In this document: positions 16,700 to 25,187 of the stretch, one piece after another
How positions within the stretch are numbered: position 1 is the first letter of the stretch
How the letters are laid out: the number at the start of each line of letters is the position of its first letter
DNA from: a virus
DNA length: 64,000 nucleotides
Direction: 5' to 3' (one strand)
Virus record (IMG/VR): IMGVR_UViG_3300033145_000788
Coordinates: 1 to 64,000 of that record
Notes under the pieces: model-generated
What the model was told of the DNA's origin: nothing
The model's database searches: none
Seen by the model: the letters and a program-made list of their open reading frames with translations, nothing else
Program-made: the position numbers and the translations under genes

Positions 16700-18046
16700 A
16701 TGAATGGACAAGAACAAGAAGACAAGAAGGAAAAACGAAGGCGGGATGTCGCCCATCTTTGGTGTGACAAACAAGTCCTGAGATTTTTCAGGAAAGGATT
16801 CGACAAAAGGGCTTATCGGAAATATCGGGATGTATATCTGGCCCTCTGTGAGATAGACAGCGATTTCAATGAAGGTAAAATATACAACCTTACCAAGACA
16901 TGCGGCACCTATACGGGGATGGACCAGGGAAATATCTCAAAGATTCTTCAGGAGTTCAGAAAAAACGGGCTGATAGACTACGGCCGCAGGAAGAACGATC
17001 AAGGTCAGATCATCGGTTCTTTTCTGGTTATGTACAAGTGGGAGGACACTATATATCATGAAAACCTTATAAGGCTAGACCCTATTAAGGCTAGACCCCA
17101 TAATAATAAGAACCCTAAAGGGGAGCCTTATAAGAATTCTTCTAGTGAAGAAGGTTTTTCATATTCTTCTAAAGAACAAGAAGAATATGTTGTGGCATCT
17201 GATGCTGCCAATCATACCCAAAAGATTCTCTTTAAGAGAGACAAGAAGAAAGTAGTCTCCTTCCTAATGAAAGCAAAGCAGAAGGCTAAACCAATCCCTA
17301 AAAAGAAACAGGCCAAAACGGCTGTTGCCCTTATAGACCACTGGAACGCCCTCCGGCTCAGGAGGCACCTTGACCCAAAGAAGAAGATTTACTCCGAGGC
17401 CGTCCGGCGGATAAAATATCTAAAGCAAGGTAAGTTGTACGATGGCCAAGAGGACTTCAAGGAATACTGGGGCCGCAGGTTCACGGACGAGGAAATCAGG
17501 GCTTCGATGGATAATTTCGCCTTGGCCGCCCTTGACCCGGTCTACGAGCCGTCCCCCGCCGTCAAGGATCGGTTGAGGATGACGGGTTTGCCGGATTTTT
17601 TTCTGTCGCCGTTCGCAAAGGAGAAGAGCTATTTCCTGAAATATCTGAGGGGGAAGCCTAAGCCGGTTCCCTGGATGGCGGCCCCGAAGGACGAACATCC
17701 GGGTTTGACGAAGGCCCTGAAACGGGTTTATACGGACAATGTTCTCGGAGGGCTCAAACCGGAGAAGTGGCCTCTGGCCGACGAGAGGTCGTTTAGGCTC
17801 GCCAGTAACCGGGTGTGGGATTTCTTCTCCCGGAACCGGGAGCTGGTAAGCCCGGTGGTCTTGTCGGGGAACGGGACGAAGGAGGCGAACATGGCCCGGC
17901 TTTTGTTTGATGCGATCTCCGCCGATGTGGGTGACGCCGGGATAGGCAAGTTGTCCCCCGGCTGGTTCGGGTCGGAGGCGACCATAGCCCGTCGCCTGCC
18001 GTCCTATTTGTACAGCCAGGGCATTATTAATCAACCGATGAGGTGA
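16700..18046 (+). CDS. Replication-initiator-like winged-helix protein
   Basis: 448 residues. The N-terminal ~120 residues form a winged helix (DQGNISKILQEFRKNGLIDYG). A lysine-rich linker (about 185-215) and a C-terminal region with long helices follow. The wing pattern is typical of phage replisome organiser proteins (lambda O / DnaD-like groups). Its place upstream of a DnaB-type helicase at 19741 supports an initiator or helicase-loading role. No ATPase motif is visible. Confidence 0.55.
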   Translation: MNGQEQEDKKEKRRRDVAHLWCDKQVLRFFRKGFDKRAYRKYRDVYLALCEIDSDFNEGKIYNLTKTCGTYTGMDQGNISKILQEFRKNGLIDYGRRKNDQGQIIGSFLVMYKWEDTIYHENLIRLDPIKARPHNNKNPKGEPYKNSSSEEGFSYSSKEQEEYVVASDAANHTQKILFKRDKKKVVSFLMKAKQKAKPIPKKKQAKTAVALIDHWNALRLRRHLDPKKKIYSEAVRRIKYLKQGKLYDGQEDFKEYWGRRFTDEEIRASMDNFALAALDPVYEPSPAVKDRLRMTGLPDFFLSPFAKEKSYFLKYLRGKPKPVPWMAAPKDEHPGLTKALKRVYTDNVLGGLKPEKWPLADERSFRLASNRVWDFFSRNRELVSPVVLSGNGTKEANMARLLFDAISADVGDAGIGKLSPGWFGSEATIARRLPSYLYSQGIINQPMR

Positions 18047-18059
18047 AAGGAGGGGGGAG

Positions 18060-18128
18060 ATGATGTTAATTTTAACCATACTTTTGGCAGGGATTTGCAC
18101 AACATTAGATGAATATCTGGATGGTTAA
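18060..18128 (+). CDS. Candidate 22-aa membrane peptide
   Basis: A very strong AGGAGGGGGGAG site precedes ATG 18060. The peptide MMLILTILLAGICTTLDEYL has one short hydrophobic segment. It overlaps the next gene by 20 nt. Low confidence because of size. Confidence 0.35.
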   Translation: MMLILTILLAGICTTLDEYLDG

Positions 18129-18336
18129 AACCCCTGACGGAGTTGACTTTGGATCCTTTTCTACTATTAAATTTACACGAACCGAAAGTATTAAACAAGC
18201 GGTGAGACTTTATAACACTGTAAGATTTGGGGTTCCTGGAATAGTCCAATGGCGTCAAAATTGGCGGCGAATGAAGAGAGAAGGTTATTCATGTGTTAAG
18301 GCGCATATCAAAAACGGGTGGCTCAAAGGAGGATGA
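18109..18336 (+). CDS. Small protein, 75 aa, unknown
   Basis: Reads MNIWMVKTPDGVDFGSF; the basic C-terminus (WRQNWRRMKREGYSCVKAHI) could bind nucleic acid. No family recognised. Confidence 0.5.
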   Translation: MNIWMVKTPDGVDFGSFSTIKFTRTESIKQAVRLYNTVRFGVPGIVQWRQNWRRMKREGYSCVKAHIKNGWLKGG

Positions 18337-18337
18337 G

Positions 18338-18649
18338 ATGGAAGATGGATATCCTGAAAAAAAAGAATTAGAGCAGATAAAACACTGGAAAATAACCCAG
18401 GAGAATCTGCATTCGGACTTGCAGGGGTTACTTGAATTTATAGAAGACCTTTGGAAATATGCCGATATAGACTACTTTAAAATAGACGGGCGGAAATTTG
18501 AACTCCATACCGGGGGTTGGTCAGGCAACGAAATGATAATGGAAGCCCTAGAAGGCAACTGGTTATTTTGGATGATGTATTGGCAGAAAAGTAAGCGGGG
18601 TGGTCATTATTATTTTGAATTGCCGAAATCGTTTGCAAAGGAAAAGTGA
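18338..18649 (+). CDS. Unknown protein, 103 aa
   Basis: ATG 18338 after AAAGGAGG. Acidic helical N-terminus (HSDLQGLLEFIEDLWKYAD) and an aromatic-rich second half. Its stop overlaps the GTG start of the next gene. Confidence 0.5.
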   Translation: MEDGYPEKKELEQIKHWKITQENLHSDLQGLLEFIEDLWKYADIDYFKIDGRKFELHTGGWSGNEMIMEALEGNWLFWMMYWQKSKRGGHYYFELPKSFAKEK

Positions 18650-18912
18650 AAACAATAAAACTTAAATTCAAGGCGTATCTCAAGAAGCAGGATTTCATGG
18701 TGGATGTGGCCTTGATTGACTTTGAGCATCGCTACATCACTTGGTTTGACGGACAGTATTCTCGGGATTACCCGGAGCCATCTAAACTGTATGAGATGGT
18801 AAACTTTGATGACTGCAATATATTTGTGGGTATGGATATGTTCGGTGGCTTTGTGGATTATAAGACGGTCGAATTCTTTGAACCGAAGGAGGGAGAAAAT
18901 GAGAGAGATTAA
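18646..18912 (+). CDS. Unknown protein, 88 aa
   Basis: GTG 18646 is coupled to the upstream stop. Beta-rich (KFKAYLKKQDFMVDVALIDF). No family recognised; the end overlaps the YopX-like gene. Confidence 0.5.
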   Translation: MKTIKLKFKAYLKKQDFMVDVALIDFEHRYITWFDGQYSRDYPEPSKLYEMVNFDDCNIFVGMDMFGGFVDYKTVEFFEPKEGENERD

Positions 18913-19318
18913 ATTTAGAGCGTGGGACAACATGTTGAATAACTGGAATAAAGATTCAAAAAGTTTATATTATGAAGATTGGGGAAAGTATTTTGGTTTT
19001 TTGTCTTATATGAATGGTATTGTTATGGTTGAGCAATTCACTGGCCTTAAGGATAAGAACGGCAAGGAGATTTATGAAGGGGATATTGTTCAATCTAAGT
19101 CAAAATTAGTTTCCTTTATAACTGGTGAAGAAATAAGAGGGTTTAAGATTGAAAATTATGAAGTGAGATGGGAGCGGGAAAAGGGAAGATGGGGGCGTTA
19201 TAGGGATGGTAGATTTGAACTTTTGACGGGATTAAATGAAGGTTATTTGAAAAAATGGTATATGGTCATCGGCAATATTCATGAGAACCCCGAATTGTTA
19301 AAGGAGCCCGATAAATGA
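18899..19318 (+). CDS. YopX-family protein
   Basis: 139 residues from ATG 18899 with GGAGGGAG upstream. The diagnostic pattern is MREIKFRAWDN, QFTGLKDKNGKEIYEGDIV, and IGNIHENPELL, the complete YopX signature. Function of the family is unknown; it is common in phage accessory blocks. Paralogue of the gene at 12983. Confidence 0.9.
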   Translation: MREIKFRAWDNMLNNWNKDSKSLYYEDWGKYFGFLSYMNGIVMVEQFTGLKDKNGKEIYEGDIVQSKSKLVSFITGEEIRGFKIENYEVRWEREKGRWGRYRDGRFELLTGLNEGYLKKWYMVIGNIHENPELLKEPDK

Positions 19319-19461
19319 TAATCTTCAAACTTGGTAAGTGGGAGGTTTGGTTTTGGGTATCCTATTGGGCATTGGTAACCGGGGTGTGCTGTTTCCCATC
19401 CGGTCCGGACCATTTGTACTGGAGGGCTGGCCCGTTTGAAGTCAGGAAATATCTTAAATAG
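19315..19461 (+). CDS. Single-TM small protein, 48 aa
   Basis: ATG 19315 overlaps the YopX stop. An aromatic-rich hydrophobic segment (WFWVSYWALVTGVCCF) is followed by a basic tail. Unknown function. Confidence 0.5.
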   Translation: MIIFKLGKWEVWFWVSYWALVTGVCCFPSGPDHLYWRAGPFEVRKYLK

Positions 19462-19473
19462 AAGGGGGTTGAG

Positions 19474-19740
19474 ATGAAACTTAGTAAGGTTCAAGAGAAT
19501 GTGCTTGAGTTGATGAGTAAAGGATGGGTGTTGCGGGTTGACCGGCTTAGAGAAAAGGCCTGGTTGCTAAAAGAAGAAACCGATTACTCTTGCCGCATGA
19601 AAGACATTTATTATTCAACCATGGGTGCGTTGGAGCGTCAGTTTTTAATTGTCAATAGTGAATCTGAGAAGATTGGTGGAATTATAAGCTGGGAATTAAC
19701 CGATAAGGGCAAGAAGATTCTGATGAGTAAAGATTCATAG
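19474..19740 (+). CDS. Small winged-helix protein, 88 aa
   Basis: LSKVQENVLELMSKGWVLR and TMGALERQFLIVN followed by WELTDKGKKIL match a compact winged-helix DNA-binding fold. It lies immediately before the DnaB-type helicase. Probably a regulator or helicase-loading accessory; not assignable further. Confidence 0.55.
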   Translation: MKLSKVQENVLELMSKGWVLRVDRLREKAWLLKEETDYSCRMKDIYYSTMGALERQFLIVNSESEKIGGIISWELTDKGKKILMSKDS

Positions 19741-21273
19741 ATGACCGGAATCCAGATTAAAGGCTCTAAAATAGACGCAGACCGGGAGAAGCAGATGCTC
19801 ATCTGCGCCGTGGTTGACTCCCGGTTTCTAAGGGAGGTATCCTTGTTCCTTAAGCCGGAGCATTTTCAGGTTGCCTATGCCAGCCGGGTGTATTCCTGGA
19901 TACTGGATTACTTTAAGCGATACGACCAGGCCCCCGGAAGCCAGATCCAAGACCTGTACGAAATGAACAAACAGAAACTGGATGAGGCGGAGGGGGAACT
20001 GGTGGCCTCATTCCTTCTTGATTTGAGTGAGAGGTATGAGGACGAGGGTATTAATTCCGATTATCATCTGGACCGGGCCTTGGAGTACGCTAAGACGAGG
20101 GAGATAACCTTGATAGCGGACGAAGCCAAGGCACTCGTCTCCAGGGGCCAGATTGACGAGGCGGAGCGGCTGGTTACTGGATATCGCCAGGCGGCCAGGG
20201 CCACCTCGTCGTGGGTCAATCCTCATGATCCTGAGTTTGTGAGATCGGCGTTTGAGAGGATCACCGGTGACGAGCTTATCCGGTTTCCTGGGATGCTCGG
20301 CCGACTCCTCGGTCCGTTCTGCCGCCATTGGATGATAGCGTTTCAAGGACCGGCTAAAAGGGGAAAGACGTGGTGGGTTCAGGAGGTCAGGACATTGGCC
20401 CTAATGAACCGGCTGAAGGTGGTGGAGATAAATTTGGAGATGACGAGGGAGCAGTTGGCGGTCAGGTATTACAAGAGGATAACGGGTTTGGCGGATGAGA
20501 CCGGGGATTATCTTTACCCCGTATTCGATTGTCTTAAGAACCAGAATGATTCTTGTCAGAAGCCGGAGCGGGAATGCCGGATTGGGCTTTTGGGAGAAGA
20601 TGGATATCAACCGAAGTACGAGGATCAACCGGAAGGATATGCTCCCTGTGTCAAGTGCCGGGGGTCAAGAGACTATCTATCGGCGACTTGGTGGCAGACG
20701 GTTCACAAGGCAGGGTTGGATGTAGGAGGTATCATCCGAGGCGTCGAATCATTTGGCTTGATGTATGGTCAGGATAACTATCGCATTCAATGTTATCCAA
20801 GAGGAAGTGCGACGGTTGGGAATATAGAAAGGGATTTGGATATGCTGGAATATACTGATGAATTTATCCCGGATGTGATAATCGTGGATTATGCCGATAT
20901 TATCAAGGCGGAATCAAACAAGGATGAACACAGGCATAAGATAGATGAGATCTGGAAAAGGTTGGATGGGATGGCCCAGGAGAGACATGTTCTTATGGTG
21001 ACGGCCACTCACGCAAATTGGAGGCGGGTCGAGGGAAAAAGGATTCAATCTGCGGTTGATGTATCAGAGGATACCCGGAAGGCAAATCATCTGGATATGC
21101 TCGTGATGCTTGATCAACAGGACTGGGAATTGGAGAAAGGGATAATGCGGCTCGGGGTCGGGCTTCACCGTCATCGGGAGTTCAATCCGGGGGTCCGGGT
21201 CCAAGTGCTCCAACATTTCAAGACCGGTCAGCCGTTTTTGGACAGCGAATACGAAAGGAGAAAGGAGGAATGA
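19741..21273 (+). CDS. Replicative DNA helicase, DnaB-like
   Basis: 510 residues. An N-terminal helical domain (about 1-150) resembles DnaB-N. The RecA-like domain has Walker A GPAKRGKT (203-210), ATHANWRR and Walker B IIVDYADI near residue 383. A Cys-rich insertion (CLKNQNDSC ... ECR ... PCVKC, about 262-310) is not part of standard DnaB and probably binds zinc. It would unwind the fork with the primase at 22953 and the polymerase at 30707. Confidence 0.85.
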   Translation: MTGIQIKGSKIDADREKQMLICAVVDSRFLREVSLFLKPEHFQVAYASRVYSWILDYFKRYDQAPGSQIQDLYEMNKQKLDEAEGELVASFLLDLSERYEDEGINSDYHLDRALEYAKTREITLIADEAKALVSRGQIDEAERLVTGYRQAARATSSWVNPHDPEFVRSAFERITGDELIRFPGMLGRLLGPFCRHWMIAFQGPAKRGKTWWVQEVRTLALMNRLKVVEINLEMTREQLAVRYYKRITGLADETGDYLYPVFDCLKNQNDSCQKPERECRIGLLGEDGYQPKYEDQPEGYAPCVKCRGSRDYLSATWWQTVHKAGLDVGGIIRGVESFGLMYGQDNYRIQCYPRGSATVGNIERDLDMLEYTDEFIPDVIIVDYADIIKAESNKDEHRHKIDEIWKRLDGMAQERHVLMVTATHANWRRVEGKRIQSAVDVSEDTRKANHLDMLVMLDQQDWELEKGIMRLGVGLHRHREFNPGVRVQVLQHFKTGQPFLDSEYERRKEE

Positions 21274-21276
21274 AAG

Positions 21277-21590
21277 ATGGGTAAAGCTGATGGAATTATC
21301 TAGTTGATTTCAATAATGTGTTTGAGGAGCAAAGGAAGAGGCAAGAAAAGGAAAGAAAGGAATTTAACGAAAATCTCCGGGAACCAGATTGTTTTGAGTC
21401 GGGGATGTAAGGGCAGGAGGGGTTTGGCATAGGATATTGGAGGGTTGATGATGGAGTCGTTAAAATGAGGAAGTTTGCTAATGGATATCACAAAGAGACC
21501 TATGAATTTATTTTTGATGAAATCCTTGCCTGGATTAATTTTGAACCGAAGGATATTATGGAAGGGGAAATGAAAAATGAAAGTGTTTAA
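21277..21590 (+). pseudogene. Decayed small ORF (frameshift plus in-frame TAA)
   Basis: ATG 21277 has a GGAGG site but stops after eight codons at 21301. The frame starting near 21291 is then open through NNVFEEQRKRQEKERKEFNENL to a TAA at 21408. In the same frame it is open again (GIGYWRVDDGVVKMRKFANGYHKETYEFI in parts) to 21590. The protein-like reading across the stop suggests a broken gene. A shorter product from ATG 21465 is possible. Confidence 0.45.
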
Positions 21591-21987
21591 AGGACCGGAC
21601 GGAAATTATTTTTATGGATTGAAGGAACGAGATCAGTATGAGAAAGTTTGGCGAGAGGTTGCTGAACCGCTTGAGGAATGTCTTGGATTGGAATTGATGG
21701 GGTTTGATCCTGATTATCTTTTTTATTGTCCAATGAAAAAGGTCTCGATTAATCTTCCAACATGGTTTGTAGAATTACTTGGGGAGGTTCTTATTTATAA
21801 GGAGAACCGGGAAGAATCTACTTTGGAGAAAGACGCAAGGCCAGGATGGATATGGGATAAGGAGAAGGAAATCTGGATTGGGTTTGAAGATATTCCAACT
21901 CAGAAAGAGCTTTTGAAGAATTCGAGTTGGGGACAGATGTTATTTAAAGATGAAAATTGGGAGGAGATAACAATAAAACATGACTGA
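21577..21987 (+). CDS. Unknown protein, 136 aa
   Basis: ATG 21577 overlaps the decayed ORF; AAGGGGAAA lies upstream. Acidic, Trp-rich (PGWIWDKEKEIWIGFEDI). No family recognised. Confidence 0.55.
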   Translation: MKVFKGPDGNYFYGLKERDQYEKVWREVAEPLEECLGLELMGFDPDYLFYCPMKKVSINLPTWFVELLGEVLIYKENREESTLEKDARPGWIWDKEKEIWIGFEDIPTQKELLKNSSWGQMLFKDENWEEITIKHD

Positions 21988-22216
21988 TTTCCTATGCCAA
22001 GCCGCCATAATCGTATTCGGGGGAGCCGGGATATGGTTGGTGAACCGGAGAATCCCGTCCCGATGGGGGCCGGTGTTTGGCCTTCTGAGCCAGCCGTTCT
22101 TTATATACGTGACATGGAGGGCCGGACAGTGGGGGATGCTTTTGTTGTCCTTTTGGTGGACGGTGGCCTGGGTCAGGGGGGTTTGGAATAACTGGATACG
22201 AAAGGAGGTGAAATGA
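21980..22216 (+). CDS. Membrane protein with 2-3 TM segments, 78 aa
   Basis: ATG 21980 overlaps the upstream stop. Hydrophobic segments are near residues 5-21, 33-45 and 52-66, rich in Trp. Unknown function. Confidence 0.55.
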   Translation: MTDFLCQAAIIVFGGAGIWLVNRRIPSRWGPVFGLLSQPFFIYVTWRAGQWGMLLLSFWWTVAWVRGVWNNWIRKEVK

Positions 22217-22217
22217 G

Positions 22218-22452
22218 ATGAAGATTAAACGGTGGGAAGCAGAGGCAACAGGTTATGCCAGTGGATATTTTCGTTTTTTTTTGGTTCAAACGGAATGCGC
22301 TTAAATGGTTAGGGTGGCAACATGAAGATATGTTAATTTTGACAGATAGATGGAGAGGAGTACGGACAGTTCTGCGTGATAGGTTGACGGGTGCTCAAAT
22401 CATTGAATCTACGACCGGGGGTGGAGTGGAAATTAGATATAAGGAGGCGTGA
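22218..22452 (+). pseudogene. Small gene frameshifted at a T9 tract
   Basis: ATG 22218 has a strong AAGGAGGTG site and reads MKIKRWEAEATGYASGYFRF, but after the T9 run at 22274-22282 it stops at 22304. A +1 shift in the T9 run continues in the other frame (KRNALKWLGWQHEDMLILTD and onward) to 22452, which has no start signal of its own. The two parts together would give about 78 residues. Either an indel or slippage-dependent expression. Confidence 0.5.
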
Positions 22453-22456
22453 TAAA

Positions 22457-22723
22457 ATGAAGCTAAGAGAGAAGAAAACTAAAAAGGATTGTTTCTCAAG
22501 CAATTTTAATATTCATAGTCTAAATGAAATTATCGTGGGGTGGCCGGATGGTAATAGGGATTCGGATTATATATCTAATTATGATGTCTGGATTGAGGCT
22601 CTTAGTGAATGGAAAGATATGCGGCGGGCCTTTAGGGACAAAGATATTATCACGAATAATTATAATGATTTTTTCTTTGAACCAAGGAATAAAGAGGACC
22701 GGGAGAGAGGTTTTACTTTATAG
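22457..22723 (+). CDS. Unknown protein, 88 aa
   Basis: ATG 22457 after AAGGAGGCG. Charged, aromatic-rich (YISNYDVWIEALSEWKDM). No family recognised. Confidence 0.5.
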   Translation: MKLREKKTKKDCFSSNFNIHSLNEIIVGWPDGNRDSDYISNYDVWIEALSEWKDMRRAFRDKDIITNNYNDFFFEPRNKEDRERGFTL

Positions 22724-22749
22724 ATGGATAAGAAAGGAGGTGAAATGAG

Positions 22750-22953
22750 ATGAAGAGGAATTGTGAATTTTTAATCAGAGGTGAATATTGTGCCTCCGCA
22801 ACACACCTTATGGGTGTAGGGTCTCCTGAACTTACACCTGAGGACGATATGTGTAAATATGGAGAGGATGAGAATGTGTGCCCTCACTATAAGAGGAAAG
22901 AAGGAAGTCAAAACAAATATAAGGTTAAATATAAGGGCATAAGGTTAGGCTAA
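22750..22953 (+). CDS. Small Cys-containing protein, 67 aa
   Basis: Start ATG 22750 after AAGGAGGTG. Four Cys (NCEF, YCAS, MCKYG, VCPHYK) suggest a metal site. Its stop overlaps the primase ATG. Confidence 0.5.
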   Translation: MKRNCEFLIRGEYCASATHLMGVGSPELTPEDDMCKYGEDENVCPHYKRKEGSQNKYKVKYKGIRLG

Positions 22954-23846
22954 TGTTATCCTTCGACCTAAAAACCTATCTCGACGACCGGGGAATCCGG
23001 TACTGGGAGAAGGGCAAGAATGTCAAGAAGGGGAACGTTAACGTGAACTGCCCGTTCTGCCCGGACGGGTCGAATCACATGACGGTCTATCCGAGTGGGT
23101 TTATGAAGTGCTGGATATGCGGGTTCAAGGGTCATGTGGCCAAGTTGGTGATGGCCATGGAGAAATGCTCCGGGACCGAGGCGGAATCCCTGATGCGGCA
23201 GTACCCGCTGGCGGGGGAACCGCCGGTCTCAATGGAGGCCGTTCAAAAAAGCGATTTCAGGATGCCGAAGGAATTCACTGACGAACTACCTAATATTCAC
23301 AGGAGATATTTGGAAGGCAGGAATTTCGACCCCGCCCGGCTCCAGGCCGATTACGGGCTCATGGCGTGCGGGAACCGGGGGCCGTACAAGTTCAGGATTG
23401 TCGCTCCGGTGGTGATGGGCGGCCGGACGGTCAGCTTCCAGACGAGGGATGTGACCGGGAGGCAGACCCCGAAGTATAGGATGTGCCCGGACGAGGATGC
23501 CCTGGTGCCGAGGAGGGAGGTGCTGTATAATCTGGATTCGGCCGGCGATACGGCGGTGATAGTCGAGGGGATAACGGATGTTTGGAGGGGCGGAGCTGGA
23601 TTTGTGGCTACCCTGACCGCCGGGATGACTTTTGGACAGGCTCTAGCCTTGCAGAGGAAAGGCGTGAAACGGGTGTTCATCTTCTATGATGAGGGGGCGG
23701 AGGACCGGGCCGAGGAGGTGGAGTGCCTGTTGCCTTGGGCCGAGGTCTTTTTCGTGGGCCAGCCGGACGAGTATCTCGACCCGGCTGAGATGCCGGAAAA
23801 AGAAATTTCGGATTTGCGGAAAATAATCTTTAAAAACGAAGGATAG
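22953..23846 (+). CDS. DNA primase, DnaG-type
   Basis: 297 residues. A CHC2-like zinc finger is visible as NCPFC and KCWICG (about residues 27-50). The TOPRIM domain has IVEGITD near residue 205 and IFYDEG near 247, giving the catalytic Glu and Asp. It is shorter than bacterial DnaG (about 600 residues), lacking the helicase-interaction domain, as in many phages. It makes RNA primers for the C-family polymerase. Translationally coupled to the upstream gene. Confidence 0.87.
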   Translation: MLSFDLKTYLDDRGIRYWEKGKNVKKGNVNVNCPFCPDGSNHMTVYPSGFMKCWICGFKGHVAKLVMAMEKCSGTEAESLMRQYPLAGEPPVSMEAVQKSDFRMPKEFTDELPNIHRRYLEGRNFDPARLQADYGLMACGNRGPYKFRIVAPVVMGGRTVSFQTRDVTGRQTPKYRMCPDEDALVPRREVLYNLDSAGDTAVIVEGITDVWRGGAGFVATLTAGMTFGQALALQRKGVKRVFIFYDEGAEDRAEEVECLLPWAEVFFVGQPDEYLDPAEMPEKEISDLRKIIFKNEG

Positions 23847-23864
23847 TATTATATAATAGGGTAA
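23829..23864 (+). promoter_or_regulatory. Phage-type promoter
   Basis: TTTAAA 23829-23834, 17 nt, TATAAT 23852-23857 within TAGTATTATATAATAGGGT. It overlaps the primase 3' end and drives the methyltransferase/clamp operon. Confidence 0.8.
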
Positions 23865-23893
23865 ATGGAAAATCTTAGGGAAGGAGAAAAGAG

Positions 23894-24472
23894 ATGAAAG
23901 ACGTGATGGAGAAGGAACTGATGGAGGCGGTTGAGGCTTTCAACGGGACGGATTATGCGAAGGATAGTGGGATTGAAATCGGTGAGAAGGATTTCGATAC
24001 GCTCAGCGTGACATTCGTCGAAGCGGTCAACGGGATCGTGGTGGAGGATGAAGATGAGCTGGAGAAGAATCTTCCCGAGATCGTCCAGAGGGTCTTTATG
24101 GGATTGGTGGAACCTGGGGAACCAGAAGACGATGGAGTCGTTGAGGAATCTGAACCGGAAAAATCGGGAGAAGGGATTGCCGAGGAGCCGAAAACAGAGA
24201 AATCGAAGCCAGAATCAAAGAAAAAGATTAAAGCTAAATCAAAAAATGCTCCAAAGAAGATAGAGAAAGGAGAGAAGAAAAGCTATCCAGAAGTCTTTGT
24301 GGATTTGATGAAGGGCGGGGGCGGGACGAAAAAAGAGTTAATAGAAAGAATGAATGAGAGAAGCAAAGGGTCTCCGACTTATGCTAAATATGTTGTTGGA
24401 ATTTTTATTACTCTTCTATTGGGTTTAGGATATGCAGAAAAAGATGAACAAGGAATTGTAAAATTAGTATAG
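23894..24472 (+). CDS. Acidic/lysine-linker protein with C-terminal winged-helix-like end
   Basis: 192 residues. An acidic N-terminal domain (1-75) leads to a Glu/Lys-rich low-complexity linker (about 75-128). The C-terminal module (VFVDLMKGGGGTKKELIERM) resembles a small winged helix. No family recognised. First gene after a promoter, upstream of the methyltransferase and clamps. Confidence 0.55.
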   Translation: MKDVMEKELMEAVEAFNGTDYAKDSGIEIGEKDFDTLSVTFVEAVNGIVVEDEDELEKNLPEIVQRVFMGLVEPGEPEDDGVVEESEPEKSGEGIAEEPKTEKSKPESKKKIKAKSKNAPKKIEKGEKKSYPEVFVDLMKGGGGTKKELIERMNERSKGSPTYAKYVVGIFITLLLGLGYAEKDEQGIVKLV

Positions 24473-24476
24473 TTTA

Positions 24477-25187
24477 ATGCCCCTTCCTAAGTCATATTAC
24501 CAGGACGGTGAAGCCGGGATAACGATATATCATGGCGATTGCCTTGAGATAATGGCCGAATTGGAGCCGGTTGATTTAGTGTTGACCGATCCGCCATATG
24601 GGAATAATACGGAATATATTTCATATCAAGATTCACCTGAAAATTTAAAGGAATTAATCTCAAGTATTTTTCCGATAATGAGAGAACAAACTTCAAGAAT
24701 GCTTTTGACAAGTGGAGTTTTAAATATGTTTCTTTATCCATCCCCGAATTGGATTTTGGGGTGGTTTCATGGTGGTGGAACTGCAAGTGGACCGTGGGGA
24801 TTTGCTAATTGGCAACCGATACTTGCTTATGGGGCTTGTCCTTATATGGCTAAGGGATTGGGGAGAAGACCCGATGCTTTATTTTTAACCGAGAAAGTTG
24901 AGAAATTTGGACATCCTTGCACTAAGCCGATTGGTTTTTGGCGGTGGTTATTATTAAGAGGAAGTGCGTTAAGAGAAGATATTATTCTCGATCCTTTTAT
25001 GGGTTCAGGAACCACCTTGGTAGCCGCTCGACAGCTAGGCCGCCGAGCTATAGGTATTGAAATAGAGGAAAAATATTGTGAGATAGCGGTGAAAAGATTA
25101 AAGAATCTAAAACGAGGATTTGGATTGAATCTTCCCGAAAAGAAAAAACCAAAAAGAAAAGGACTATTACATAAGGAGAAACCATGA
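24477..25187 (+). CDS. DNA (amino) methyltransferase, DPPY type
   Basis: 236 residues. The catalytic motif DPPYG lies near residue 38-42 and the SAM-binding motif DPFMGSGTTLVAA near 173-185, the order of beta-class enzymes. The N6-adenine activity is inferred from DPPY. No partner restriction enzyme is encoded, so it probably protects phage DNA from host restriction. Its basic C-terminal tail (GFGLNLPEKKKPKRKGLL) is very similar to that of the second methyltransferase ending at 30710. Confidence 0.85.
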   Translation: MPLPKSYYQDGEAGITIYHGDCLEIMAELEPVDLVLTDPPYGNNTEYISYQDSPENLKELISSIFPIMREQTSRMLLTSGVLNMFLYPSPNWILGWFHGGGTASGPWGFANWQPILAYGACPYMAKGLGRRPDALFLTEKVEKFGHPCTKPIGFWRWLLLRGSALREDIILDPFMGSGTTLVAARQLGRRAIGIEIEEKYCEIAVKRLKNLKRGFGLNLPEKKKPKRKGLLHKEKP

